Shown here in pieces: positions 7,495-17,109 of a stretch of DNA of 64,000 bases. The translations under genes and the position numbers were made by a program. Under the pieces are notes generated by a model that had not been told where the DNA came from, made no database searches, and worked only from the letters and a program-made list of their open reading frames with translations. The stretch's first letter is position 1, and each line of letters begins with the position of its first letter. The DNA comes from Bacteroidota bacterium (GTDB lineage: Bacteria; Bacteroidota; Bacteroidia; Chitinophagales; Chitinophagaceae): NCBI GenBank assembly GCA_023424015.1, contig JAFAEM010000009.1:195822-259821 (forward strand), in the 5' to 3' direction.

Positions 7495-10104
7495 ATGGAA
7501 GACAATTTGGAGCCACAGGAAACGAATGATATTAACCGGATCATTCCGGTCAATATAGAAGAGCAAATGAAGACCGCTTACATCGATTATTCGATGTCGG
7601 TAATAGTTGGACGTGCCCTGCCAGATATCAGGGACGGTTTAAAACCTGTTCACCGCCGAATCCTATATGCGATGAATGAACTGGGTTTGCGATCCAACAG
7701 GCCATATAAAAAATCTGCACGTCTCGTAGGTGAGGTGCTTGGTAAATATCATCCGCATGGTGACATGTCGGTATATCACGCTATGGCAAGGATGGCACAG
7801 CCATGGAATATGCGGTACACGATGGTGGATGGTCAGGGTAACTTTGGTAATGAAGACGGTGATGGTCCGGCGGCCATGCGTTATACCGAGGTGAGGCTGG
7901 AAAAGGTTGCGGAGTACATGCTTGAAGACCTTGACAAAGACACAGTCGACTTTCAACTCAACTTTGACGATTCAGAAAAAGAACCGAGCATATTGCCAAC
8001 GCGATTGCCTTACCTGCTGATCAACGGATCAAGCGGTATCGCTGTCGGCATGGCCACCAATATCATGCCCCATAACCTGACAGAGGTTGTGGATGGCTGT
8101 ATCGCGTATATCGACAATCGCGAGATCACCGTGGAAGAATTGATGCAGCATGTGCAGGCACCAGATTTTCCAACCGGTGGTATCATCCACGGTATGGACG
8201 GTGTGAAAGCGGCCATGCAAACCGGTCGCGGAAGGGTAGTGCTGCGTGGCAAATTACATATCGACACCAAACCAAGCGGTCGCGAGCAAATTATCATCAC
8301 CCAGGTACCTTACCAGGTCAATCGTGACGAACTCACCAACAGGATCGGTGTACTGGTCAATGACAAGGTGATTGAAGGTGTGGCGCATGTCAACAATGAA
8401 TCAAACAATAAAGAAGGTACGCGGATCGTGATCGATCTGAAACGTGATGGCGTAGCCAACCTGATCGTAAACCAGCTTTACAAGCATACCGACCTGCAAA
8501 CGTCTTACGGTATCAACAATGTGGCAATCGTGAAAGGCAGGCCACGTACGCTGAGCCTGAAAGATATGATCAGCGAGTTCATCGAATTCAGGCACGAAGT
8601 AGTGGTGCGTCGTACACAATATGAACTCCGGGAAGCAGAGAAAAGAGCCCATATACTCAAAGGATACCTGATCGCCCTGGATCACCTCGACGAAGTGATC
8701 GCGCTGATCCGTGCTTCAGCCACACCGGATATCGCGAAAGATAACCTGGTAAATGCAGGCTGGGGTCTGGATGAGATACAGGCAAAAGCGATCCTGGAAC
8801 TGCGACTGCAGCGTCTCACCGGCATGGAACGTGAAAAGATCAAGGAAGAATTCGACGAATTAATGAAACTGATCGCGCACCTGCAGGAAGTACTGGCAAA
8901 TGAAAGCATGCGTTTCGATATCATCAAAACCGAACTGCGCGAAGTAAAAGAAAAATTTGGTGACGCCAGGAGAACTGAGATCACTTACCTCGACGATGAG
9001 ATGAGTCTTAAAGACCTGATCAAGGAAGAAGACGTAGTGATCACCATATCTCATTTAGGTTATATCAAACGCACACCTGCCGAAGAATACCGGGCGCAAC
9101 GAAGAGGAGGACGCGGAGTGATCGGTGGAAGAACACGCGAAGAGGATTTTATCGAACACCTTTTTGTGGCCTCATCACATCATACACTTTTATTCTTCAC
9201 AGAAAAAGGCCGGTGTTACTGGCTGAATGTATACCAGGTGCCGGAAGGAGAGAAGGCAAGCAAGGGTCGTGCTATCCAAAACCTGATACAAATCCCATCC
9301 GATGATAAGATCCGCGCCATCATCGACGTCAGGGATCTGAAAGATGAAGCATTTGTTAAATCACATAATATCGTACTTTGTACCAAGAAGGGAATTGTCA
9401 AAAAAACCGAACTCCAGGAGTTCAGCCGCCCACGCCTGACAGGTGTCAACGCGATCAATATCATCGAGGGTGATGAGTTGCTCGAAGCAAAGATGACCGA
9501 TGGAAACTGTGAGATCATGATGGGTGTGAAAAGTGGCCGGGCGATCCGTTTCTCTGAAGAAAAAGTTAGAGCAACAGGACGTGGCGCGATCGGTGTGGCT
9601 GGTATTGAGGTTGATGACAATAATGATGAGGTTGTTGGTATGATTTGTGTAAATCCTGAAACAGATGCTGCGAAGACCGTTTTGGTGGTGAGTGAAAAAG
9701 GATTTGGTAAAAGAACAAAAGTGGATGAATACCGCTATACCAACCGTGGTGGCAAAGGCGTAAAGACGATCAGCATCACTGAAAAGACCGGGAAACTGGT
9801 TGGACTGCTGGCCGTGGATGAAACCCAGGACCTGATGATCACCTGCAAGAGTGGTGTCACCATCCGGATGAAAGTAGCTGATATCAGCGAGCAGGGCAGG
9901 GCTACCCAGGGTGTCAAACTGATCCGGCTTGACGAAGGAGATGAGATCGCCGCTATCACCCAGCTCGACGACCAGGAGGTAAATGGCAACGGCAATGGAC
10001 ATGTTGCAGAAGCGACGAATGATGCAGGTGACGCAACCGATGCAACAGAAAATCCATCTACTGACGGAAACCCGGAAGAAAATAAAACGCCCGAACAGGA
10101 TTAA
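7495..10104 (+). CDS. gyrA: DNA gyrase subunit A
   Basis: 869 residues. The breakage-reunion domain holds the active-site tyrosine Y130 (AAMRYTEVRL), and the C-terminal pinwheel carries the GyrA box QRRGGRG at 535-541, which separates it from ParC. With GyrB it introduces negative supercoils using ATP. The quinolone-determining stretch reads HPHGDMSVYHAM: Met91 and His95 occupy the positions of E. coli Ser83 and Asp87. The last about 50 residues are acidic and low in complexity. gyrB is not in the window. Confidence 0.97.
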   Translation: MEDNLEPQETNDINRIIPVNIEEQMKTAYIDYSMSVIVGRALPDIRDGLKPVHRRILYAMNELGLRSNRPYKKSARLVGEVLGKYHPHGDMSVYHAMARMAQPWNMRYTMVDGQGNFGNEDGDGPAAMRYTEVRLEKVAEYMLEDLDKDTVDFQLNFDDSEKEPSILPTRLPYLLINGSSGIAVGMATNIMPHNLTEVVDGCIAYIDNREITVEELMQHVQAPDFPTGGIIHGMDGVKAAMQTGRGRVVLRGKLHIDTKPSGREQIIITQVPYQVNRDELTNRIGVLVNDKVIEGVAHVNNESNNKEGTRIVIDLKRDGVANLIVNQLYKHTDLQTSYGINNVAIVKGRPRTLSLKDMISEFIEFRHEVVVRRTQYELREAEKRAHILKGYLIALDHLDEVIALIRASATPDIAKDNLVNAGWGLDEIQAKAILELRLQRLTGMEREKIKEEFDELMKLIAHLQEVLANESMRFDIIKTELREVKEKFGDARRTEITYLDDEMSLKDLIKEEDVVITISHLGYIKRTPAEEYRAQRRGGRGVIGGRTREEDFIEHLFVASSHHTLLFFTEKGRCYWLNVYQVPEGEKASKGRAIQNLIQIPSDDKIRAIIDVRDLKDEAFVKSHNIVLCTKKGIVKKTELQEFSRPRLTGVNAINIIEGDELLEAKMTDGNCEIMMGVKSGRAIRFSEEKVRATGRGAIGVAGIEVDDNNDEVVGMICVNPETDAAKTVLVVSEKGFGKRTKVDEYRYTNRGGKGVKTISITEKTGKLVGLLAVDETQDLMITCKSGVTIRMKVADISEQGRATQGVKLIRLDEGDEIAAITQLDDQEVNGNGNGHVAEATNDAGDATDATENPSTDGNPEENKTPEQD

Positions 10105-10123
10105 AAAACACACACGAAAAGTT

Positions 10124-10149
10124 CACTCCGGCCCAGCAGGCTGGGAGTG
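10124..10149 (+). terminator. Weak hairpin after gyrA
   Basis: CACTC and CCAG at 10124-10136 can pair with CTGGGAGTG at 10141-10149, with a small bulge. No T-run follows, so termination here is doubtful and the downstream TPR gene may be cotranscribed. Confidence 0.3.
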
Positions 10150-10174
10150 ACAAAAAACAATAACAAATAAACAT

Positions 10175-11431
10175 ATGAAAAAGACCGCTCTCTTCTTAAT
10201 GACGTTGGTGCTTGCAGTCATCGTAAAAGCACAGAGCTACGATGATATCAAGAGCTATCTTCTCCTTGGTCAAACGAAAAAGGCCAAAGAAGACATTGAC
10301 AAACGTATGACAAATTCAAAGTTCGCAAGCAAACCTGAAGCTTTTATTTTAAAAGCTGCCGTGTACTCAGCGCTGGCGGCCGATAGCGCGGTCCAGAATA
10401 CACCGGAAGCCGAAAATTATCGTAACGAGTCAGAAGCCGCATTTAAGAAATACCAGGAAATGGAACCATCTGGCGAACTGATGAAAGATCCCGTTTACCA
10501 GAATGCACCGGTACGCATCTACAGCAACCTTTTTGGTGTAGGTTATAAACAATACGAAGAAAAAAAATGGACAGAAGCTTTCGAGACCTTTAAAAAGGTT
10601 GATGGCTATTCTTCCATATTGTCGCAGCAGAAATTACTTAACTCGAATCTTGATACCAACGTGGTGATCCTGGCTGGTATCACAGCAGAGAGCAGCAATC
10701 AAAAAGACGAAGCGGCAAAATACTATAGCCGCCTGGCCGATGCCAAACTGGCCGGCACCAACTATGAAAGTATTTATCGTTTCCTGGTTACACATTACTT
10801 TACAAAGAAGGATATGAACAACTTTGAAAAGTATAAGGCCCTGGGTAAAGAGTTGTATCCGCAAAGCGAATTCTTCACATATGATAAAACTGATTTCGCG
10901 GTAGGTCTTGAATCTGATTTCAATTCCAAACTGAAATCACTCGAGGAAGTACTGGCAAAAGATCCAAAGGATTATAAAGCGAACCTGTCTATTGGCCAGG
11001 TGATCTATGACACGCTCAATTCAAAAGTGGAAGGCGCGGTGCCCCCGGCTAATGCTGAGGAACTGGAAAAAAGAATGGTGGCGGCTTTCAACGCAGCGGG
11101 TGAAGCAAAACCCGACGAGCAACTGCCTTACCTGGTCATCGGCGACTACTTCGTAATGCTGAAAGCTGAAGGCCTCAAAAAAACCGATAAGAAATACGCC
11201 GAGTACCTGGAAGCAGGTAGAGAACCGTATGAAAAAGCAGCAGCGATCTTTGAGAAAAAAGGTCTTGCTAACCTCAACGGCAGCGATAAGCAACAATATA
11301 AGAAAGCCGCCGGCTTCCTGGAAGACATTTATAACTTCAAAAAAGAACAGGCAAAAGGCAAACCCGCCGAAGTAGCTAAGTATACAGCTGAAGCTAAAAA
11401 ATGGGGGGATCTGTACTCGAGCATACGATAG
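10175..11431 (+). CDS. Secreted tetratricopeptide repeat protein
   Basis: 418 residues with a signal peptide (MKKTALFLMTLVLAVIVKAQ). The mature part is almost entirely helical TPR-like repeats (SYLLLGQTKKAKEDIDKRM; YKANLSIGQVIYDTL; YEKAAAIFEKKGL). Such periplasmic TPR proteins act as scaffolds; no enzyme motif is seen. It follows gyrA on the same strand after 70 bases. Function unknown. Confidence 0.85.
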   Translation: MKKTALFLMTLVLAVIVKAQSYDDIKSYLLLGQTKKAKEDIDKRMTNSKFASKPEAFILKAAVYSALAADSAVQNTPEAENYRNESEAAFKKYQEMEPSGELMKDPVYQNAPVRIYSNLFGVGYKQYEEKKWTEAFETFKKVDGYSSILSQQKLLNSNLDTNVVILAGITAESSNQKDEAAKYYSRLADAKLAGTNYESIYRFLVTHYFTKKDMNNFEKYKALGKELYPQSEFFTYDKTDFAVGLESDFNSKLKSLEEVLAKDPKDYKANLSIGQVIYDTLNSKVEGAVPPANAEELEKRMVAAFNAAGEAKPDEQLPYLVIGDYFVMLKAEGLKKTDKKYAEYLEAGREPYEKAAAIFEKKGLANLNGSDKQQYKKAAGFLEDIYNFKKEQAKGKPAEVAKYTAEAKKWGDLYSSIR

Positions 11432-11439
11432 ATTCTTAG

Positions 11440-11535
11440 GGAATTGGTGATTGGTAATTTGGAATTAGGCCGCAGACCATGCGGGAATTTGGGAATCACC
11501 CAAATAACTTATTCCGAATTACCAATTCCTTTTTT
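11440..11535. terminator. GGAATT-rich hairpin and T-run between convergent genes
   Basis: The segment 11511-11529 (ATTCCGAATTACCAATTCC) pairs with 11440-11465, which carries a 7-base insertion as a bulge. A T-run follows at 11529-11535, supporting termination of the TPR gene. Confidence 0.6.
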
Positions 11536-11551
11536 GACCCTGCGAGTCAGA

Positions 11552-12121
11552 TTATTTCTTCAGGTCAAACATCAAACCCGTATAAGCTTCACCGATCAGG
11601 TAAGCAATAACGCCTCCCGCAAGAGCGGCGAGCAGGGGCCAGACTATATAAACTAATAATGGCTTTTGATACCATTTGGGAAGGTGTTGCTGGATCGCTT
11701 CGGCTTTGCCGGTGATGGAGACCAGCCGGGGAGCATTTACAGAACGGGCGAGATAGGCCGTAACGGAGTTGGTGGTACCGTTGTGTTGGTAAGCAGAGCG
11801 TTCGTCCAGGTTGTAAATGGTACTTTCTTTTTGTTTGTGCTCATATTCAAAACCTGCAATGGCCGGCACGGGTTTCATCACCATATCTTCCGCTTCCATA
11901 TATGTAGAAGCGGGGGCAGCCAGGGGGTTCAGTACTGTAAAATTCTTTTTAGCCGGGTTGGGAAAATATATAACTTTTTTTTCCACCAGGGTTTCTTTTG
12001 CCTTTTCTGACATGCCGGTGGACAGGCGTCCCCGGAATACATCACGATTCCATGCAATGGGCGTGACTGCAGCTTTGTGCTCCTGGAAGACCACTTCACA
12101 GGCAATTTTGAGTTCGGGCGT
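11552..12121 (-). CDS. Hypothetical protein with one C-terminal membrane helix
   Basis: 189 residues from the ATG at 12121 (MTPELKIACEVVFQEHK). An open frame continues upstream to 12163 but looks unlike coding. The soluble part (1-150) has no motif I recognise; a hydrophobic helix lies near 153-175 (LLVYIVWPLLAALAGGVIAYLIG), leaving a short tail. A tail-anchored protein is likely. It runs away from the response regulator gene on the same strand with a gap of about 200 bases. Confidence 0.65.
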   Translation of the reverse strand, partial: TPELKIACEVVFQEHKAAVTPIAWNRDVFRGRLSTGMSEKAKETLVEKKVIYFPNPAKKNFTVLNPLAAPASTYMEAEDMVMKPVPAIAGFEYEHKQKESTIYNLDERSAYQHNGTTNSVTAYLARSVNAPRLVSITGKAEAIQQHLPKWYQKPLLVYIVWPLLAALAGGVIAYLIGEAYTGLMFDLKK

Positions 12122-12329
12122 CATAACAGTAATGTTGACGGCACTAAAAGCGAGCCGTGTCAATAAAAAAACCGGGGAAATTCGTGGGATATCTGGAGCG
12201 TGAGGGCTAGTGAGACGACTAAATTAATATATTCCCCCAGATTTTTATAATGATGCCGGATAATTTTTCGGGTAGCAGGACAGGGTCCCCAAAAATTGGA
12301 GCTAAAATATCGTAAAAATCGCTGCTGTA

Positions 12330-12761
12330 CTATGATTGTGGTACAGCGTTGGGAGAATGGCAATCTTTCCAGTACTCAATAATATTATGTAACACCCGTA
12401 CCAGGTCGGAATAGCTGGAAGGCTTGGTAAAAAAACCCTGGATTGAGTTAGAATAGGCGTCAATGATACTGCGCTGGTCTGCTGCCGTGGTGAAAAACAG
12501 GTAGGGTATACATTTCAGCCTGAGCTGCTCGTTATTATGAATTTTTTCACGCAGGGCAAAGCCGCTTAGTTTGGGCAGGTTTATATCAGAGATAATGATA
12601 AACGCCTGCTCATTGGATAGCGTCAGGTATTCAAGGGCGGCGACCCCGTCCCTGAAATAGATTACTTCATTGGGAACATTCAGTTCTTTAAATACTTCGT
12701 CAAAAATATCCAGGTCATCCGGATCGTCCTCAATAATGATGATTGGGCCACTTTTATTCAT
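12330..12761 (-). CDS. Single-domain response regulator
   Basis: 143 residues, a receiver domain only. The acidic pocket is IIEDDPDD (about 9-16), the phosphoacceptor is Asp59 (IISDINLPKLSG), the switch residue Thr91 (FFTTAA), and Lys113 (FFTKPSS). With no output domain it probably signals by protein contact or in a phosphorelay. No histidine kinase lies next to it. Confidence 0.92.
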   Translation of the reverse strand: MNKSGPIIIIEDDPDDLDIFDEVFKELNVPNEVIYFRDGVAALEYLTLSNEQAFIIISDINLPKLSGFALREKIHNNEQLRLKCIPYLFFTTAADQRSIIDAYSNSIQGFFTKPSSYSDLVRVLHNIIEYWKDCHSPNAVPQS

Positions 12762-12940
12762 GTAACAGGTTTATACTTAAAGTTATAGGTGTTGGATTTA
12801 ATTGTAAAGTAGTATAGCCAATAATTGAGCCAGTATTTTAAAAATTTCTTTAATAATCCAGAATCTTCATTTGTCCAATCGCGATATTTCATTCGCCTAA
12901 ACTAGTAAAAGTGGAAGTTCACGAAAGACTGCCGGTTGTT

Positions 12941-13252
12941 TTATTGATTATTCCTGAGATCGCTGTAACTGATGAGTAGAATATTTCTTTCCTGAATGCT
13001 TTTTTTAACTGTCGGGTTGGTCCATGTATCTGTGACGCCCTGCCGGTCTGTCGCGACATCTTCATACCCGAAGTGATGAATAGCCTGAAGTTCTTCATTA
13101 TAGATGCCGGGATGACCGACAAACAGGTAGGTATGACCGGGATGAAGCGTATCCGACATTTTCAGGAAGCTGGCAATTTTATCCGACGATGTTTTCCGTG
13201 GCCCCACATAGTTAACATATTCAACACCGCTTTGCTTCAAATCAATATGGGT
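12941..13252 (-). pseudogene. YdjC/ChbG-type deacetylase, C-terminal fragment
   Basis: About 105 codons on the minus strand (HPGHTYLFVGHPGIYNEELQ ... DRQGVTDTWT ... NILLISYSDL) match the last third of ChbG/HpnK-family carbohydrate deacetylases, which are normally near 300 residues. The metal-binding N-terminal part is missing and no proper start codon exists. The homology stops near 13250, exactly where an alkaline phosphatase fragment begins on the other strand. Confidence 0.75.
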
Positions 13253-13761
13253 ATTAAACTGCACAAGAAAGGCTACCAGGTGTCGTCAAATATTGACGGG
13301 ATCACCGGTATTAAAAGCGGGAAGCTGGCTGTTTTCTTAAACGAAACACCAGCACAGGAGAGGGGAGTCCAGTTAACCAGGACGGCGTTGACAGCTATCG
13401 ATATCCTGAAGCAAAATAAAAAAGGATTTTTCCTGATGATCGAAGGTTCAAAGATTGACGATGGCGGTCACGGTAATAATCTTGATGTCGTGATCAATGA
13501 AAAGATTGATTTTGATAATACCATAGGGAAAGTGCTCGAGTTCCCAGATAAAGATGGAAACACACGGGCGATCATGAAACCGGTGGTTTGACTCTGACCG
13601 GAGGATCACTGGGTGGTAAGATCGAAGGGAAGTTTTCAACAAAAGGTCATACAGCAGTGACGGTGCCGGTTTTTGCTTATGGACCGGGTGCGGAAGCTTT
13701 TATGGGAATCAATCATAACAATACCATCTTTGATAAAATGAAGCACGCATTCAACTTTTAA
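13247..13761 (+). pseudogene. Alkaline phosphatase (PhoA type), C-terminal fragment with frameshift
   Basis: The translation reads KLHKKGYQV, then NKKGFFLMIEGSKIDDGGH and DFDNTIGKVLEF in one frame up to about 13564. It then continues in another frame as DHETGGLTLTGGSLGGKI to HAFNF and a stop at 13761. Around 13565 roughly 13 bases that would encode the usual LVIVTA before DHE are gone, shifting the frame. The N-terminal two thirds with the nucleophile are absent. Clearly non-functional. Confidence 0.85.
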
Positions 13762-13787
13762 TATTTAATCCAGAAACACCAGTCGAA

Positions 13788-15431
13788 ATGAAATGTAAAC
13801 ACATTATCAACGCCCTTTGTATCTTTTTTTGTTTAACCGGTTATTCCCAAACAGCAAAGCCACAGACTGCATTACCCCGTCCGAAGCTGATGGTTGGTAT
13901 CATGGTCGATCAGATGCGATGGGATTACCTGTATCGTTATTATGATCGTTACGGTAATGGCGGTTTTAAACGGATGCTGAACGAGGGTTTCACCTGTGAG
14001 AACACATATATTGATTACAGTGCCAGCGTCACTGCGATAGGGCATGCTACTGTTTATACCGGTTCCGTACCTGCGCTACATGGAATCACAGGTAACACGA
14101 TCAGTTTCCAGGATGCTGGTATTGACATAAACTGTGTAGGGGACTCGACTGCATCCACAATTGGAAGCACTAATACAGGACTCGGTAAGGCATCCCCTGT
14201 AAACCTGCTCGTCACAACCATGACAGACGAACTGCGTTTGGCTACAAATTTTCGTTCCAAAACAATTTCTGTCTCACAAAAAGACCGTGGTGCTATACTT
14301 CCCGGTGGGCGTACAGCCAATGCAGCTTACTGGTACGACGGAAGTTCAGGTAAATATATAACGAGCACTTATTACATGAACGAGTTGCCCGCCTGGTTAA
14401 ATGCGTTCAATGACAAAAAGCTTCCTGAATATTATTTGAAGCAGGATTGGAACACACTTTACCCAATTGAATCCTATAAGCAAAGTACACCTGACAACAC
14501 CCGCTATGAAGGAAAATTTGCCGGCGCTGAAACGCCGACTTTCCCGGTCAAAACATCCGGTATGATTTCAAAAGGCTATGGTGTGCTCACGAGTACGCCT
14601 TATGGCAACACGGTTTTGCTAGAGCTGGCAAAAACAGCAATAGAGCAGGAACGCCTTGGCGCCGGTGAGATAACCGATTTTCTTGCTGTAAGTCTTTCTG
14701 CAACCGACTATGTTGGTCATCAGTTCGGTCCGAATTCTATCGAGGTGGAAGATACTTACCTGCGTCTTGACCGGGATCTTGCAATCTTCTTCACTTATCT
14801 TGACAAGAAAATCGGCAAAGGAAACTACAGTGTATTTCTGAGTGCAGATCATGCCGCCATCAACAACATCACATTCATGACCGATAACAAGATCTATGCA
14901 GGGCTGATTGGTTCTTCAGCCAGTATTCGCACGCTGAACGAACGCTTTGAAAAGGAATATGGAGTAAAGGGTGTGGTCGCTAATTTTTACAATAACCAGG
15001 TTTCACTTAACAAAGCCGCGATTGCCAATAATAATCTTAATGAAACTGAAATAAAGAATAAGATCATTGAATTTTTAAAGAAACAACCGGGCATCGCCTA
15101 TGCGATCGACATGGATCATATACAGGTTGCCAATATCCCGGAATATTATCGCTCTCGCATCATTAACGGGTATCACCCGGAAAGGAGTGGTGTGATCCAG
15201 ATCGTACAAAAGCCGGGCTGGTCTGGTGGCGGATCGACTGGTACGACGCATGGCACCATGGGCCGCTATGATGTGCACATTCCTCTGCTCTTTATGGGTT
15301 GGGGCATCAAACATGGAAGATCAAACCAGACCTATAACATGTCGGATATTGCACCGACTGTGTGTGCCCTGCTGCGGATCCAGGAACCGAATGGTTCGAT
15401 CGGAAAACCTATTGCTGAAGTTTTAAAATAA
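13788..15431 (+). CDS. pafA: PafA-type alkaline phosphatase (secreted)
   Basis: 547 residues with a signal peptide (cleavage near TGYSQ). All active-site positions of the PafA phosphomonoesterase are present by analogy: metal ligands D41, D307, H311, D354, H355 and H488; nucleophile T82 (SVTAIGH); N103; and K165/R167 (SQKDRGA). Such enzymes hydrolyse phosphate monoesters in the periplasm using two zinc ions and are active whether or not phosphate is plentiful. The gene starts 26 bases after the alkaline phosphatase relic. Confidence 0.9.
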   Translation: MKCKHIINALCIFFCLTGYSQTAKPQTALPRPKLMVGIMVDQMRWDYLYRYYDRYGNGGFKRMLNEGFTCENTYIDYSASVTAIGHATVYTGSVPALHGITGNTISFQDAGIDINCVGDSTASTIGSTNTGLGKASPVNLLVTTMTDELRLATNFRSKTISVSQKDRGAILPGGRTANAAYWYDGSSGKYITSTYYMNELPAWLNAFNDKKLPEYYLKQDWNTLYPIESYKQSTPDNTRYEGKFAGAETPTFPVKTSGMISKGYGVLTSTPYGNTVLLELAKTAIEQERLGAGEITDFLAVSLSATDYVGHQFGPNSIEVEDTYLRLDRDLAIFFTYLDKKIGKGNYSVFLSADHAAINNITFMTDNKIYAGLIGSSASIRTLNERFEKEYGVKGVVANFYNNQVSLNKAAIANNNLNETEIKNKIIEFLKKQPGIAYAIDMDHIQVANIPEYYRSRIINGYHPERSGVIQIVQKPGWSGGGSTGTTHGTMGRYDVHIPLLFMGWGIKHGRSNQTYNMSDIAPTVCALLRIQEPNGSIGKPIAEVLK

Positions 15432-15628
15432 GTGATTGTTCTATGAGATAGAAACAAGAAGGGGCGTGTTGTAGTTCTCACGCCAGCGGAGTGGGCTTTA
15501 TCTAAAACCCAGTCCCGGTGCCTCATTTAACATAATATAAATTATAGGAAAAATTTGTACCTTTAAATCATCAAAGGATCATTAATAATGACATGCGCCT
15601 GGCTATGTCCATGGCTTATCGGCGTAAG

Positions 15629-16537
15629 TCATTTTTCTATATGGATCGTCCAGTCAGGTCCTGATAGTACGCGGAACTGGTCAGCAAAATTTCCCATATT
15701 TATCGCCAGCGAAAAATTCATCAGGCTGTTCAGGTAAGCCAGCGGCTGACCGTTGGCCACATCACCAAACGTATTTACAAAAGCAAGCTTGCCGGAATAA
15801 ACTACAGAATCACGATATGAGATATTTACCAGCACCGAATCACCATTCCGGATCCCGGCACGCCTAACAAAACTGTCCGGTATATTGGTCCATACATTGC
15901 CGTATTGCGGATCCAGCACAGGTATATTGCCTGTTAAGCCATTCTCGTCAAGTACCGGTGCCTGGTACGAAATGGTTTGCAGACCGCTTTTCAGAACCGG
16001 GCCCAGCTGGTCAAACCGGATCTTTCCGGAAGCCAGTCTCGCAGCCGTGTACATATAAACGTCGCGGCCATGAAATGTAAAAGAACTATCTGAACCAGGC
16101 CTGCGGTTGACACGCTCATCGATCTCGCGTACTTCTCCAATGCCTTCCAGCGCCGCCAGCAAAGTGATGGTGCCATTGTCGGGTGTTACGATATAATGAT
16201 CCTTTTTTGTCCTGACGACGATTGATCTGCGGCTTGTACCCACACCCGGATCCACTACAGATACAAATACCGTATTGGCCGGCCAGTATGGAACCACCTG
16301 ACTAAGGCGGTAACCCGCTTCCCATATATTAAATGCTGGAATCTCGTGTGTGAGGTCTACAATATCTAATGTTGCGTCCACTTCCTTTGCTACGCCCTTC
16401 ATGGCGGCTACCGCCCCGTCTTTTTCGCCAAAATCCGTCTGTACTACCAATGAAACTCCAGAATGCTTTCTTACGCCACAACCCATCAGCCAGGCTATGC
16501 TTACAACAACGAAGATCATTCGTAAAAGAGTCATCAT
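15629..16537 (-). CDS. SAM hydroxide adenosyltransferase (DUF62) as a predicted lipoprotein
   Basis: 302 residues from the ATG at 16537. A longer open frame would overlap the divergent HEAT gene and bury the signal peptide. Family motifs: VVQTDFGEKDGAVAAMKG, DPGVGTSRRSIVV, TPDNGTITLL. Relatives hydrolyse S-adenosylmethionine to adenosine and methionine, or are chlorinases/fluorinases. Here a lipobox (WLMGC, Cys20) predicts export and lipidation, odd for an enzyme of a cytoplasmic substrate. Confidence 0.85.
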   Translation of the reverse strand: MMTLLRMIFVVVSIAWLMGCGVRKHSGVSLVVQTDFGEKDGAVAAMKGVAKEVDATLDIVDLTHEIPAFNIWEAGYRLSQVVPYWPANTVFVSVVDPGVGTSRRSIVVRTKKDHYIVTPDNGTITLLAALEGIGEVREIDERVNRRPGSDSSFTFHGRDVYMYTAARLASGKIRFDQLGPVLKSGLQTISYQAPVLDENGLTGNIPVLDPQYGNVWTNIPDSFVRRAGIRNGDSVLVNISYRDSVVYSGKLAFVNTFGDVANGQPLAYLNSLMNFSLAINMGNFADQFRVLSGPDWTIHIEK

Positions 16538-16570
16538 TTTTTTGTGGCTAAAGTTATTTATTTGCAGGCT

Positions 16571-17095
16571 ATGAACCTGCACACACAAATTCTGAAAGAA
16601 CATACAAGGGCCAACTGTGATACCATCGTGAATTGGGTCGGTCATTCCCAGGAACGATTTGACAAGCTTTTTGACATATTCCTTCGCGGAGATCATCGAA
16701 TGAACCAAAGAGCAGCCTGGCCGCTTTGCAATGCCGTTATCCAACACCCCGGCCTGGTCAAAAAGCATTTTCCCAAGTTGCTGGAAAATCTCCAGAAACC
16801 CGGCATTCATGACGCAGTCAAACGTAATAGTCTCCGCCTGATGCAGGACATGGAAATCCCTCGCCGTTATCACGGAACGGTGATGAATTATTGCTTTGAC
16901 TGCATCATATCACCCACTGAAAAAGTAGCCGCTAAAGCATTCGCTTTGACGATTTTAGAAAATCTATCTAAACATTATCCTGAAATAAAATCTGAGCTTC
17001 AAATTGTTATTGAAGAGCGCTGGAAATACGAAACAGCCGCCTTTCACAGCCGGGCGAAAAAGATACTCCGGCGGCTGAAAAAGACGACTGCATAA
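16571..17095 (+). CDS. HEAT-repeat-like hypothetical protein
   Basis: 174 residues from the ATG at 16571 (MNLHTQILKEHTRANCD); an in-frame GTG at 16544 is possible but sits 6 bases from the divergent start. The sequence is helical with repeated pairs (FDKLFDIFLRGDHRMNQRA; LVKKHFPKLLENLQKP; AAKAFALTILENLSKHYPEI), as in HEAT or armadillo repeats. It has no signal peptide. A protein-binding role is likely, the partner unknown. Confidence 0.75.
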   Translation: MNLHTQILKEHTRANCDTIVNWVGHSQERFDKLFDIFLRGDHRMNQRAAWPLCNAVIQHPGLVKKHFPKLLENLQKPGIHDAVKRNSLRLMQDMEIPRRYHGTVMNYCFDCIISPTEKVAAKAFALTILENLSKHYPEIKSELQIVIEERWKYETAAFHSRAKKILRRLKKTTA

Positions 17096-17109
17096 GTATG
17101 GAGAAACGG

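Noticed and set aside
9361..10113. A 250-codon open frame opposite the 3' end of gyrA
   Set aside because: It is antisense to conserved gyrase repeats and explained by codon bias.
15588..15640. ATG with an upstream AAAGGA on the plus strand near the end of the SAM hydrolase-like gene
   Set aside because: The frame runs antisense into the SAM hydrolase-like gene and shows no coding character.
15629..16873. A 414-codon version of the SAM hydrolase-like gene
   Set aside because: The first 112 codons are antisense to the HEAT-repeat gene and would bury the lipoprotein signal.
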